Made by a program: the position numbers and the translations under genes. From Serripes groenlandicus (taxonomy: Eukaryota; Mollusca; Bivalvia; Cardiida; Cardiidae), in the NCBI GenBank assembly GCA_031761405.1, contig JASEVX010000357.1, positions 62,001-126,000 of the forward strand: a stretch of 64,000 nucleotides of DNA, given 5' to 3'. Of the stretch, positions 22,681 through 33,849 are shown in pieces (within the stretch, counting starts at the first letter, position 1; every line of letters begins with the position of its first letter). The notes under the pieces are model-generated. The model saw nothing but the letters and a program-made list of their open reading frames with translations, did not search any database and had not been told where the DNA came from.

Positions 22681-24148
22681 GATAATTCAATATTTCTTGA
22701 TTTTACTGTAAAAGATTTCTTTTCACTTTTTTTTTTATATACTAAAACCGAAACACATTCACAGCTACATGTTGTTTTTGTTTTCTATTTCGTTTACTAC
22801 ATTTTTTGATTATGCAATGTAAACTTAATATAAATACAGAACATCGTGTTAATTTTACATATGACATATATACACATACCCATCAACCATCCTTTTCCAA
22901 GAATAACGCCAAGTACCATTTGTACCAGGAAAATCACCACAGATAAATCAGAAGCATAGAAATTGATTTTTTGAGGAATGGTTTGGAAACAGTGTGATAA
23001 ATGAGAAAACGCCACTATAGGCAATTTCTCCATTGTCCACATCACCTTTAAATACATTCATTTGAGATATATGTCATAAGTATATAAATGTTTCTGAAGA
23101 ATAACATGATCAATGTTTCAGTTGTTGCCACCAAATATGAGAAATCATTGTGAATAATTTCACTGAATGTGAATTCAGCTATGACCACATTTAGAATTGG
23201 GAATATTAACAGTCATTCGCGTCTATTGTGTGTAACTTTTCTAATGAATGCGTTTTTAAAATGTTTAAATAATTGTGTGGATATCCGACTCTTCACATCA
23301 GCATTCTCATAGAAAAGGATCTGTTGGTTTATAGACATTTAAAGTCGCATGTAAACTGAGTTCCAAAAAGATATTGCGTATCTATAGATAAAAAGTATTT
23401 GCGATAGTACAAGGCTAATAGCTGACACATTGAGTACTAAGTGAAAATTTACCCCCTATCTTCTGCAACTTTGCCTACTAAGAAAATGAGATACAGGAAA
23501 CATGACAGAAGAGAAATGATCTTTCACTTCGTACCAATTACGCACACTTTTTAGCTTTGGACTATCAAACATGAACTGTAAATTATCTTATGCAACATTC
23601 TTTGGAACTCAGAATATAAATCAGTATAGTCTTATTGCAGAAGACCTTAAACTTTAAGATTTTCTTTGCCTTCTTATAGAGGAACATGTAGGGCATTCTT
23701 TCAAAGCATTGACTGCTTCCTCAAATTGTAGGAGACTAATTAAATGTATTGAATACTTATCTTACATAGTAAAGGACAAGTCTCCGTTAGGATTAAATAC
23801 ACAACAACCAACCCTATCACGTAATAACCATGCAATTCTGTATTTTCAAACGTGTAAACGACCATAAAATTTGTATAGTTTACATATATATTTATAATCC
23901 GATTCTAATTCAGTACAGGCAACGGACCGAGTTCATGTAAACTAATAAGATTTTTCTGTGGCGTTATTACCGTTTTTCCTTGAGTCCTTTTTATTCGGAG
24001 TACCATGACTACACAACCCGTTGTCATATGAAACGTCTTCAGTTAGGTCTACATCTATGAAATAAAGGAGAACATGATAAATCTATTCACTTAGCACAGG
24101 ATAGACGTAAATCTTAAAAAAACATTAGGCTAAGAAGTAACAATGTTG
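22681..24148. other. No gene or bounded repeat recognised
   Basis: About 1.5 kb of AT-rich sequence with only short open frames. A weak MITE-core-like segment lies at 22985-23040 (GATAAATGAGAAAACGCC). Nothing else can be supported. Confidence 0.45.
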
Positions 24149-24905
24149 ATTTTTATCTCACCAGAGCACATAGTGCTCAAGGTGAGTTATTTTGATCGCC
24201 TTTTGTCCGTCGTCAGTCGTACGTCGTCAACATATGCTTGTTACTACACTAGAGGCAACATTTTGCATCTACTCTTTATGAAAGTTTATCAGAACATATA
24301 TCTCGATCAACTCTAGGCCAAGTTCGAAACTGGGTCATGTGGGGTCAAAAGCTAGGTCACTAGGTCAAATTTAAAGAAAATCTTGTTAACACTCATGAAG
24401 TCGCATTTTTGGCATGAGCATGTTGAAAGTTTGTCAGAAAGTTTGTCTTGATAATATCTAGGCCAAGTTCGAATATGGGTCATGTCCGGTCAAAGACTAG
24501 GTCACTAGTCCAAATTTAAGGAAAATCTTGTTTACACTCTAGAAGCCACTGAAACTATATCGGAAAATTTGACTTAGGGATATCTTGGTCAAGTTCGAAT
24601 ATGGGTCATGTCGGGTCAAAATCTAGGTCACAATGCCAAATTGAAGGAAAATCTCGTTAACACTTTTGAAGCCGCATTTTAAACTTGAGCATGTTGAAAC
24701 TTTATCAGAAAGTTTGTCTTGATGATATCTAGACCAAGTTCGAATATGGCTCATGTCATGTCAAAAACTAGGTCACTAGACCAAATTTAAGGGAAATATT
24801 ATTAACACTCTGGAAGCCACATGTTTGGCTTGAGCATGAGAGAGTTATGTCTTAAATAGCCCATTCTCAGGTGAGCGATTCCAGGGCCTCATGGCCCTCT
24901 TGTTT
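24149..24905 (+). repeat. AGCTCACC-type element, type-B monomers, about four units
   Basis: It starts TTTTTATCTCACCAGAGCAC then ATAGTGCTCAAGGTGAG. It ends AGGTGAGCGATTCCAGGGCC then TCATGGCCCTCTTGTTT. The interior monomers of about 160 bp carry AACACTC, GATATCTAGGCCAAGTTCGA and GGTCACTAGGTCAAATTTAA. Confidence 0.8.
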
Positions 24906-24971
24906 ATTTGCACACGGTTTAATTCTGCCCATTTACGGACATTCTTTAAAACAGATTGAATATAGGTTAAT

Positions 24972-25140
24972 CATAATAATAATAATAAAATAAACAGAGT
25001 TAACGCCGCTTTTCACAGTTGTTTTTCAATCATATCACGGCGACAAGTTCTCCTGACCATGTACTTTTCTAGCTCTCTCACACCAATACTCCACACAACA
25101 GTCACGACCCCTAACTTACTAACGTACTAACTCGTGTCGC
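24972..25140 (-). mobile_element. SINE fragment, reverse orientation
   Basis: The complement carries the family's 3' half (GCGGCGTTAAC tail, CGTGATATGATTG) and ends near GGGGTCGTGAC. An ATAATAATAATA run lies on the tail side, as expected for a SINE tail read in reverse. Confidence 0.6.
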
Positions 25141-25310
25141 TACCAAATTTGGATATTTGACATTTGAAGGAGAACCACGTTTTCATGAGAACATTACTAA
25201 AATAAATCTGCCTTCTTGATTTGATTAATTCGCATCTGAACGAACATGAAACGTTCGCAAATCCGGTATCTTGTTATTTGCAAGAAACTTTTTAAATATA
25301 TTGTTTAGGT

Positions 25311-25610
25311 CGAGCCCCAAAAGCTCAGTCGGTAGCGACGCGGACTAGTAGGTTAGGGGTCGTGAGTTGGAATTCCGGGTCAGCCAACTTTCTTTTCGAC
25401 ATTTGATGAAGGTCATTGCGACTTCAGTCATTTGTCTTCCACCGCTTGACTGCAATGGTCTAAGTGCAAAAGTAGCCAGTCGCTTGGGAAGAATGTTGTG
25501 TTGAGTACTGGTGTGAGACAGCCAGGAAACATATGATTAAGTGAACTGGCTGTCGTGATATGACCGAAATACTGTTGAAAGTGGCGTTAAACTCCATCCA
25601 ATTAATTAAA
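25311..25610 (+). mobile_element. tRNA-derived SINE, full-length
   Basis: The head AGCTCAGTCGGTAGCGACGC fits an A box and GGGGTCGTGAGTTGGAATTC a degraded B box of RNA polymerase III. The body contains AGTAGCCAGTCGCTTGG and the tail GTGGCGTTAAACTCCATCCA. It is not a functional tRNA: the acceptor and anticodon stems do not pair. Confidence 0.75.
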
Positions 25611-25681
25611 TGTATTTTCATTCACCACATTCTTTCTACCTAATAAGTACAGAAATAACTGAATCTCATCAGACAACTGTG

Positions 25682-25925
25682 CCCAGCCTTTGTAGCGCAG
25701 GCAGTCGGTAGCAACGCTGACCTATAATCCAGAGATCCCCAGCTTACATTGGTTCAAACCCGGCTCCACCAACTTTCTAGTCAATGCGGCCCGATTCAGT
25801 TTCATTGACAGAATGCTGTGTGTGTGTGTGTGTGTGTGTACCGGAAAACATGTACAGGAGCACTGACAGTCGCGATATAACTGAAATGCTATTCAAAATG
25901 GTGTTAAACCCAACCCAATCAATCA
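25682..25925 (+). mobile_element. tRNA-derived SINE, related copy with TG microsatellite
   Basis: The head contains GTAGCGCAGGCAGTCGGTAG and a good B box (GGTTCAAACCC). The tail is ATGGTGTTAAACCCAACCCA. A (TG)n run of about 20 bp (25828-25848) interrupts the body. Its subfamily differs from the copy at 25311. Confidence 0.65.
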
Positions 25926-26344
25926 GAAAACTATTTCTAGTTTGTTTAAGATAAATTGCTAAATGCTAAATTATGTCAAACATCCTTGATTTGCCATGCA
26001 GTTGCTGCTCGACTGACTTAAGTTTTGACAACTTTGGGAACAATTCGTGATAATATACCTGTAAAGCCATGTAAATGAATTGGAGTACACGACTCATCAA
26101 GTTATAAGATCTTTAGAATTTCTCCTGTTTTATGGATACAGTAATGTGTTAACGAATTGCATTTCGAGAATGTGTTGTAATCTACTTCCCGATAATCAAA
26201 TTATTCCGCTCAAAGTTGGTATTCTTCTTATTCATCAATTTTTTCCTCCCAAACAATGCGCCTCTCTTTAAAACTTTGAGAACTGTCAGAGGGCATGCAA
26301 GAATTCTAAAACTATAATTTAAGTTTAACACGTTAATGAATTAT
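25926..26344. other. No gene recognised
   Basis: No bounded feature is supported in this stretch between the SINE pair and the next minus-strand exon candidate. Confidence 0.4.
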
Positions 26345-26510
26345 ACATACTTGTTGAGCCTTCAATTTCAGCATTATTGGGAAGGTCTTTTCCGTCGTCG
26401 TCGCTATCACTGCCGCTTCTTGCACTTTTTATAGTATCAATTTGACAATTAGCCTCGTCTTTTAAACTAAATGGTTCATATTTGACAAATTTCTTCAACT
26501 GATGACACTG
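26345..26510 (-). CDS. Possible acidic linker exon, recombinase-like family
   Basis: The complement reads through an acidic segment (ARSGSDSDDDGKDLPNNAEI) from a candidate acceptor near 26510 to a donor AAG-GTATGT near 26345. Its position after the exon at 26714-26776 would make it part of the same minus-strand gene. However, the reading phase does not fit that exon, so it may be decayed or belong elsewhere. Confidence 0.3.
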
Positions 26511-26713
26511 AATTATCGAAAACATTTTTGATGTTTACCAAACATTCAGACATTCCCACAAAAGCCACAGGAATTTTGGTGGTATAATTATATTGAACTT
26601 AATTATGCGACAAAATATGCTGATTTGAAGATTGTGAATTGGTTGAAACTTCTTGAACATTTTTACCAAAGATTCTATTAATCTTCAGTCATGAAAAAAC
26701 AAAAAAAAAGTAC

Positions 26714-29700
26714 CTGTGTGTTTTCTCTTGATACCTTTCGACCAAGTATCATCGTATGCAATTGGATCCGGAATATCTGAAAGTAATCAACAGATATACA
26801 TAAGAGCAAGCTTTGCTAGAAACGGGCACGCAACGATGATCCTATTTCAAAGGAAAGGAAAAAAATGTTTTTTATTTAAAAGAACGTCAAAGAAAAATGC
26901 AGCGTGCCATGACGGTGTACATATATCCTCTTTTACATTAGATTGTTGTTATGTAGTTATTTTCTCTCTCTCTCAAAGACTCTTTCCCCACCCCATCGGA
27001 CCCAGCTCGTCTCTGTCGCTAGTCTGAGTTGCATTAGCTTAAATTGTATATGTACAGCTTACAGTATCGTAAAATAGACAATTAATCTGCTCCCGCTCCA
27101 ATCAAATTCCCTGGCAATCCGCTCGCAATCCAATCCACTCTACAAGCGCTCGATCATTCAATTATTTCGACCGGGTTTTCACCATTCCAATAACTTCGAG
27201 CTCCCCTTTTAGCTATTTCGACCGGATTGTACCGTTCCGAAAGTAATTGATCTGATCAGCTGAAATATTTTGAAATCCGTTTTTAGCTCCACTGGCTGAA
27301 AGCCAGTCGAGCTTATGTCATGGCGAATTGTCCGTCGTGCGTGCGTTAACTTTTTCCTTTAAACGACTTCTTCTCCCTAACCACTTGGCCAATTTGGTTG
27401 AAACTTCATGGGAAGCATCCTCTCAATGTCCTCTACTAAATTCCTTCAATTTTTTTTGATCCATTCGAAATTCTGGTTTCCATGGCAACCGAAATAAAAA
27501 ATAGTGAGAACTTAAAAAATCTTCTTCTCCGAAAGTGTCAGGCCGATTTTCAAATAATTTTGTAGAAATGTTTCTTGGGTGACCCTGTATTAGATTCCTT
27601 CAAGAAATTTTGATTGGGCGAAAAACATGGCCGCCCGGGGGCGGGGCTATTTTGCCTTATATAGCTATAGTGAAAACTTAAAAAATCTTCTTCTCCAAAA
27701 GTGTTCAGCAGATTTTCAAATAATTTTGTAGAAATGTTCCATGGGTGATCCTCTATCAGATTCCTTCAAGCCATGTTGATTGGTAAAAAAACATGGCCGT
27801 CACAGGGCGGGGCTATTTTGCCTATATGGCTAAAGAGAAAACTTAAAAAATCTTCTCCTCCAAAAGTGTCTGGCCGATTTTCAAATAATTTTGTAGAAAT
27901 GTTCCTTGGGTGACCCTTTATTAGATTCCTTCAAGAAATGTTGATTGGGCGAAAAACATGGCCGCCAGGGGGCGGGGCTATTTTGCCTTATATAGCTATA
28001 GTCTAAACTTTTTTTGTAGAAATGTTCATTGGGTGACCCCCTATCAGATTCCTTTAAGCCATGTTGATTGGTCAAAAAACATGGCCGCCAGAGGGCTGGG
28101 CTATTTTGACTTATATGACCATAGTGAAAACTTAAAAAATCTTCTCCTCCGAAAGTGTCAGGCCGATTTTCAAATAATTTTGCAGAAACATTCCTTTGGT
28201 GACACTCTACAAGATTCCTTTAAGCCATGGTGGTTGGTAAAAAAAATAGCCACCACGGGGCAGGGCTGTTTGGAGATTTTATTTTTGCCTTATGGCCGTG
28301 GAGCGATACTGGCCCTCTTGGGCCTCTTGTTATTAGTTGATATATCATGAAACCCGATTTATATTATATAAAAGTTTTACATATTATCTATTTTAGGCTG
28401 TGATTTTTCTTTTCGTAGTTTGATATAAGCATTAATGAAAGATTTTCCTTGCATACATATCATTGAGTACATCTCAACTAAGCACCTATTTATCTGTCTC
28501 TCTGAAATGCATGCAAAGTAAATAATTCGACGCGCCGTTTCCAAACACTTACCGTCGACTGCAATTTGCTGCAGTTGTTTTCCCTGATATTTACTGATAT
28601 TTCCATTTTCCATCGCTATTAGTACTCGTGCTACCTTTGTCTTTTCGAGAACTGAACTTTGAAGACGATACACATCTGTATGAATATTTACATTATGTCC
28701 CATGTGATCTGCAACCATTTTCAACTCGGGCGCAGTCATGTCAAGAATCTGCATTCAAAAACATGTATATTAATATTTTCTACGACATTCAAAATATCTT
28801 TTAAATTAATTTTCTACACCATTTTAAGGGCGCTATTTAATTTTCTGATACAGTCTCACACAGGAAACACCGATGTAAGGTATTCGGACTCAGTTTTGAA
28901 ATTTCTAAAGACAGTAAATAGATTTGGTTGAATTTTTTTTGACATTGACCTTTTTCTTCTTCCACAACTTAAACGTACTCCAACAAGAGTTGTCGGAGGA
29001 CAATATAGCTCGCCTATCAGGGATATCGTCTATCAGGGCCTACTTCAGAACAGTTATAGCATGGGTATAAAGTCCAAAATCCAAAAGTGGAATAATTCAG
29101 TTGAAATTGAATTTACAAAAGAAAGACAAGAATTACGCGTAATTAAATGTCTCACTGTGTCCCCTGCTTTGACTATCAAGGCAAGTGTAAAAGACAAAAA
29201 GTAAACAAAACTCTAACATTGAGCTAAACACAATTTTTTTAAAACAAGAAATAATAAAAAAAAAAAGTTCAAAAATACAAGAAATTTAAAAAAAAAAATT
29301 GAGCTGAGTTCCAAAATTCAAGAAAAAAAATAAAAAATAAAAAAATAATGCTCAAAGTTCAAAAATACAAGAAAATGAAAAAAAAAAAATGAAATTAATC
29401 CAACAAAATATGAAGAAGCTATGCCCAATTTTCAAAATCCAGCAAAAAACAAATGTTTTACCCCAAAAAATATGAAAGCCCTAGAACCAGTACTTATTGA
29501 GAAAAAAAAAATCGAAACTTTAACGTTGAGCTAAACGCAAAATTGAAAAATACAAGAAAAGAAAAAGAAAAAAATCCAAATGTTTGAAAAAAATCCATTC
29601 CAGAGTTATGGGACTTGACATAAAAGGTCCCCTAATGACCCTGAATAAGTGTGTGAAGTTTGAAAGCAACAGCATACACAGTGTCTGAGAAAAGGCCTTG

Positions 29701-32700
29701 CACGCAAAGGTTTGACCAAATTTCTAAGTCCAAAAAGGGGCACAATTCAGTCAAAATCCATTCCAGAGTTATGGGACTTGACATACAAGGTCCCCTAATG
29801 ATCCTGAATAAGTGTGTGAAGTTTCAAAGCAACAGTATACACAGTGTCTGAGAAAAGGCCTTGCACGCAAAGGTTTGACCAAAATTCTAAGTCGAAAAAG
29901 GGGCACAATTCAGTCAAAATCCATTCCAGAGTTATGGGACTTGACATACAAGATCCCCTAATGATCCTGAATAAGTGTGTGAAGTTTCAAAGCAACAGCA
30001 TACACAGTGTCTGAGAAAAGGCCTTGCACGCAAAGGTTTGACCAAAATTCTAAGTCGAAAAAGGGGCACAATTCAGTCAAAATCCATTCCAGAGTTATGG
30101 GACTTGACATACAAGGTCCCCTAATGACCCTGAATAAGTGTGTGAAGTTTGAAAGCAACAGCATACACAGTGTCTGAGAAAAGGCCTTGCACGCAAAGGT
30201 TTGACCAAATTTCTAAGTCCAAAAAGGGGCACAATTCAGTCAAAATCCATTCCAGAGTTATGGGACTTGACATACAAGGTCCCCTAATGATCCTGAATAA
30301 GTGTGTGAAGTTTCAAAGCAACAGCATACACAGTGTCTGAGAAAAGGTCTTGCACGCAAAGGTTTGACCAAGCTGGCAACGCGGACGCCAACGCCAACAC
30401 CAACGCCAACGCCAACGCCGGGGTGATAACATAAGCTCCCCTATTTCTTCGAATAGGCGAGCTAAAAAGTCATATTCAGGAAACAATACTTGCGTAAGCA
30501 GACAGATGATACTTTTTTCTCTTGATTAAATATGTCCACTACCTCCACTGTACTATCCAAAATGAACGTTGTCACCCTTTATACGCATTCATTTGGAACT
30601 CGGGAGTATTGTCAAAATTTAACATCCTAAACGCAATTTTCAAGGAAATTATCAATCGAAATAAAATCGATCGGTGTAGATAGAACATTGGGGCAAAGTA
30701 GATGTACATATTAAGACCGATCTGTCTTATTTCGATTGATAATTTCCTTGAAAATTGCGTTTAGGATGTTATATTTTGAAAATGCCCGAGTTCCAAACGA
30801 ATGTGTACAGAACATTAGGACTGAGTAGATGCATGGATTATGGGCTGCCTGTTAGCAGCCGTTGTACATATAGATACAGTATAACCTAGATTACCCGGCA
30901 TCTTGTTTAACCGACATCCTGACATAAACGACATGAAGTACTGGTCCCGAATTTTTCCTTTGCATATATATGTGCACACACCCTTATTTAATCGGAACCT
31001 ACTGTAACTGTTTTCCGACATAGTTCGCAGTCTAAGTTTATCAACTTTTTCACATCTCTTCAGCCGACAATACGTTTCTTCGTCACAAGTACTGTCAACA
31101 ATTATTTTCATAAATATAGACCATACCTCATGTTTATGGGTCATTATCCTGTTTTACAATTGAAAACGGAAATCCAGCAAACTAAAATGGTACAGTTTTC
31201 TCACACAGGATAAATATTTTGCATCCACCAAAAATATTGTTTTCTTAAAAAATTGTATTAAGTACATGCATAGCTCATAAACAAGGGAATAATATATATA
31301 TATATATGATTCATATATATGTATGTTAATTAAATGTGTCCATTCCATTTTGTATACATTAAAAAGTCATCTACTTATCTACTTATCTACTTAATCTAGA
31401 TATTGTTTCAAGATGGAAAATATGGGACCGTACTTAACCGACACTCGGCTTTAACCGACATTGTATTGAGGTACCAATATCGGATAAACTAGATTATACT
31501 GTATTCTACGAAAGTCCGGTGGTGACTTCTCACTTAGCAATTCATATTTCATACTTCACAGTTCATACTTCACAGTTCACACTTCATAGTTTACATTGCA
31601 CAGTTCGTATTTAGTACAGTAAAATGTATCATGACATAGTTCTGACGTCACGGATACATGTGTAAAATAGCTTTGACATAGTTGTGACGTCAGGGATACG
31701 TGTGTAAAATAGCTGTGACGTCATTACAGAAAATTGAATCGTGAACTATGAACTGTGAGTGAAGTACGAATCGTGAACTGTGAACTGTGAAGTATGAACT
31801 GTGAACTTTGAAGTAAGAACTGTGAAGTATGAATTATCAACTGTGAAGTATGAACTGTGAACTGTGAAGTTTAATATTATATAACATTATATATAAAGTA
31901 ATATCTATGAACTTTGAACTGAAGTGTGAATTGTGAACTGTGAACTGTGAAGTGAGATGTAACCACCGAGGTTTCGTAGTATTCATATATTTTATGCTAC
32001 CGACTACAATTTTTACTTTTTCCATATAATCTACAAGTACCTGGGTTGTTGTTGCTAAGTACCTCCGCATTTCCCGTGTCCGAATACGTTTTGGTTCTTT
32101 TAAACCAGGACACTCTTCAGTTATTTTTCTCATAGCCGTACATCCGTCTAGTGGTGTTTTATCACTTTGTCTGAGAAAAAGAAACAATAGCATTTAATAA
32201 TATTTCAACAATCACGGTTGATATCAATTCGTCCGTTATTTACTTCTGATGTAATCTTAACATAAATAACAAGAGGATCATGATGGTCCTATATAGCTAA
32301 CTTGAGTAAGTTTTCACCTTTCCATAGAAACATGATATATTCCGTAACAGACTAGTGGAACCATATATTCCAAGTTCTCCAAATTTTTTACGGGATGGGA
32401 CTATATTTTACACCGGGGCTATAATTTGAATAATCTTCGTAGCTAACTATCTAACACATCTACATACCAAAGTCGGTAGACCCAGCTCTTGTGGTTTCGA
32501 ACGAAACGAGTTTTAAAGATTATATTATATAAGTTTATCTTATAGTAGTGACCCCGAGTTGGGGCCAATCTTGTTCCCGGGGCTATAATTTGAGCTTTCT
32601 TGGTAGGGATCCACTAGATGAAGTTACATGTATTTTGGTAGACTTAGGCCTTGAGTTTAGGTTAACCCTTGGGGCGCATTTTTGCCAAGTACTCTCTTAG

Positions 32701-33686
32701 TACAGACCACCCCGGTGGCTCAGTGGTGAGAGCATCCGCTTTGGGTATGGAAGGTCGTGGGTTCGATCCCCGACCAGGTCCGACAATTGACCATTATTTG
32801 ATGGTAGTAATGCTCCCCCGGCGCGCTCAGGGTTGTAGGGATAGGTTACGACTGGAAAGCCAATTCCAGGACAATATGACTGTAGTACTGGTTAAAAACC
32901 AGGAAGTATGGATAAGTGAAACTGTCGCCATAATATAACTGAAATAATGTTGACACGGCGTTAAACCCTATTCAATAACAATAACTCCCAGTACACGTCC
33001 ATATGAGATGCACAGCATATTTAATGGACCTAGGCTGTGTGGTTTGGGAAAAGATTTTTAAAGATTGTATACAGATATTTTAGCGAAAAGTGAAATTCAC
33101 CGTCCAATTGTAGCCATGTTTTTTAAGAATACTTACCTTTTGATCACACTTAGGAACGGGTTACGCATGGAACATTCCACTGAAAGTATTCTAAATTCTA
33201 ACGAGCGGTTTCAGAAAAGAGTTTTTGAATTAGATTTTGCTATATATATATTTAGGCATGGCGACCATCTTGATCACCTGATAATTTTTTTATTAATGTT
33301 TTTATCAGTTTAACCCGATGATCTTTCTGATTAATAGCTATTGACGACGGACAAAAGACGATTGCAAATACACACATTGAGCACACATGAGAGCTAAAAT
33401 AGTATTGTAAGGACGAACTTTGCTACAAAGGCGTACCAGTTGGTTGGTATTACTGTTTGAGATAATATTCAAACTATTCTTTTTCCTTTAATTTGAATGT
33501 TATGTGGAAGAGGATAAATACGGAGTGAAAAGCTTAAATGTTATCCAACACTCGCCTGCAAAATAGAAAGGGACTTGTGCTGTTCCTCGTTCTCAGAAGA
33601 TAGTCTAAAGCTTTTATCATGTCAGTAGTAAACATACTTTTCGTAGTCCTCTAGTCGACTTCCCCCTCACCTCGATCAATTTCATT
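26714..33686 (-). CDS. Tyrosine-recombinase-like C-terminal exons
   Basis: Exons (complement) at 33556-33686, 32041-32170, 28553-28748 and 26714-26776 keep phase at each join. The first encodes MKLIEVRGKSTRG then ALDYLLRTRNSTSPFLFC, with a one-base frameshift near 33640 between them. It joins the second by a GC-AG intron, or by a decayed GT donor. The second encodes PLDGCTAMRK and REMRRYLATTTQ. The third encodes VADHMGHNVNIHTDVYRLQ. The fourth encodes DIPDPIAYDD. The motifs resemble tyrosine-recombinase box II (R present, first His replaced), the late Gly-His and the catalytic Tyr. These exons may complete the gene at 40921-58039 (phase fits) or belong to the decayed copy at 33850-36880. Confidence 0.5.
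26777..27279. other. Intron-like sequence, no gene recognised
   Basis: It contains a pyrimidine-rich tract near 26960 and a cluster of near-repeats at 27160-27250 built around ATTTCGACCG and ACCATTCC/ACCGTTCC. No coding exon is supported. Confidence 0.4.
27280..28332 (+). repeat. AGCTCC-started element with type-A monomers
   Basis: The start TTTTTAGCTCCACTGGCTGA then AAGCCAGTCGAGCTTATG forms a small hairpin. Five to six type-A monomers follow (GCCGATTTTCAAATAATTTT, ACATGGCCGCC). It ends GTGGAGCGATACTGGCCCTC then TTGGGCCTCTTGTT. It is a subfamily distinct from the AGCTCACC copies. It sits in an intron of the recombinase-like exons. Confidence 0.75.
28749..29597. other. Intron-like, A-rich repeats in second half
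   Basis: From 29230 to 29580 the sequence alternates AAAAAAAA runs with short TTCAAAAATACAAGAAA-type phrases, an imperfect low-complexity array. No exon is supported. Confidence 0.45.
29598..30370 (+). repeat. 163-bp tandem array, nearly five units
   Basis: TTCCAGAGTTATGGGACTTG begins units at 29598, 29761, 29924, 30087 and 30250, a constant 163 bp. Unit sequences differ by only a few bases. The open frames across it repeat with the unit and are not genes. Diverged monomers occur at 12400, 13450 and, inverted, at 22080. Confidence 0.9.
30371..30470 (+). repeat. GACGCCAACGCC minisatellite and 3' end of the 163-bp element
   Basis: Hexamer-like GCCAAC repeats (ACGCCAACGCCAACACC) lead into ATAACATAAGCTCCCCTATT then TCTTCGAATAGGCGAGCTA. 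The last part recurs at 13755 and appears to be the element's 3' terminus. Confidence 0.7.
30583..30805. repeat. Large hairpin, arms about 90 bp
   Basis: The left arm starts GCATTCATTTGGAACTCGGG and continues through TAACATCCTAAACGCAATTT and TTATCAATCGAAATAA. The right arm is its complement ending CCCGAGTTCCAAACGAATGT. A loop of roughly 40 bp separates them. A foldback MITE is the likely explanation. Confidence 0.85.
30806..31505. other. No gene recognised
   Basis: It includes two TAACCGACA-type short repeats (30890-30910, 31430-31460) and an (AT)n run near 31290. No coding exon is supported. Confidence 0.4.
31506..31979. repeat. Palindromic element made of GAACTGTGAAGTAT repeats
   Basis: The ends are inverted: CTACGAAAGTCCGGTGGTGA at the left and ACCACCGAGGTTTCGTAG at the right. 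The interior left half is CACAGTTCATACTT repeats and the right half is AAGTATGAACTGTG repeats, so the element folds onto itself. A TGACATAGTTGTGACGTCA direct repeat lies at the centre. It is noncoding. Confidence 0.8.
32171..32702 (-). repeat. Decayed AACAAGAGGACC-type repeat, reverse orientation
   Basis: From about 32267, AACAAGAGGATCATGATGGTCC resembles the complement of the CTTGTTT end of the AGCTCACC family. The rest contains GGGGCTATAATTTGA twice. No gene is seen. Confidence 0.45.
32703..32986 (+). mobile_element. tRNA-derived SINE with strong A and B boxes
   Basis: The head CGGTGGCTCAGTGGTGAGAG is a clear A box and GTGGGTTCGATCCCCG a near-consensus B box. The body ends with ACACGGCGTTAAACCCTATT and a CAATAACAATAAC tail. 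Of the SINEs in the window this has the best polymerase III promoter. A tRNA fold is not complete. Confidence 0.8.
32987..33555. other. Intron-like sequence, nothing recognised
   Basis: No repeat end or exon could be supported between the SINE and the recombinase-like exon at 33556. Confidence 0.4.
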
Positions 33687-33849
33687 CTGAAATAAAACAA
33701 AATGCTGATGACTGCTCTGAAATTTAACATTTGGAATGAATCATACATTCATATTTCATAAAACAACGGAGATCGTGAAATGGCTCTTATTAAAACTGAC
33801 ATGCTCCGATCAAAATGGAATATATATATATTTGTAAATATATAAAGCA

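Noticed and set aside
27958..28350. 130-codon open frame
   Set aside because: It lies across type-A repeat monomers; similar frames occur in other copies and change with every indel.
29660..30340. Two identical 63-codon frames
   Set aside because: They are the same frame in successive 163-bp tandem units.
29598..30370. CRISPR-like regular array
   Set aside because: The whole 163-bp unit repeats with no unique spacers, in a eukaryotic setting.
32703..32780. Possible tRNA gene with consensus B box
   Set aside because: It continues into the SINE body and GGCGTTAAAC tail; no complete cloverleaf could be drawn.
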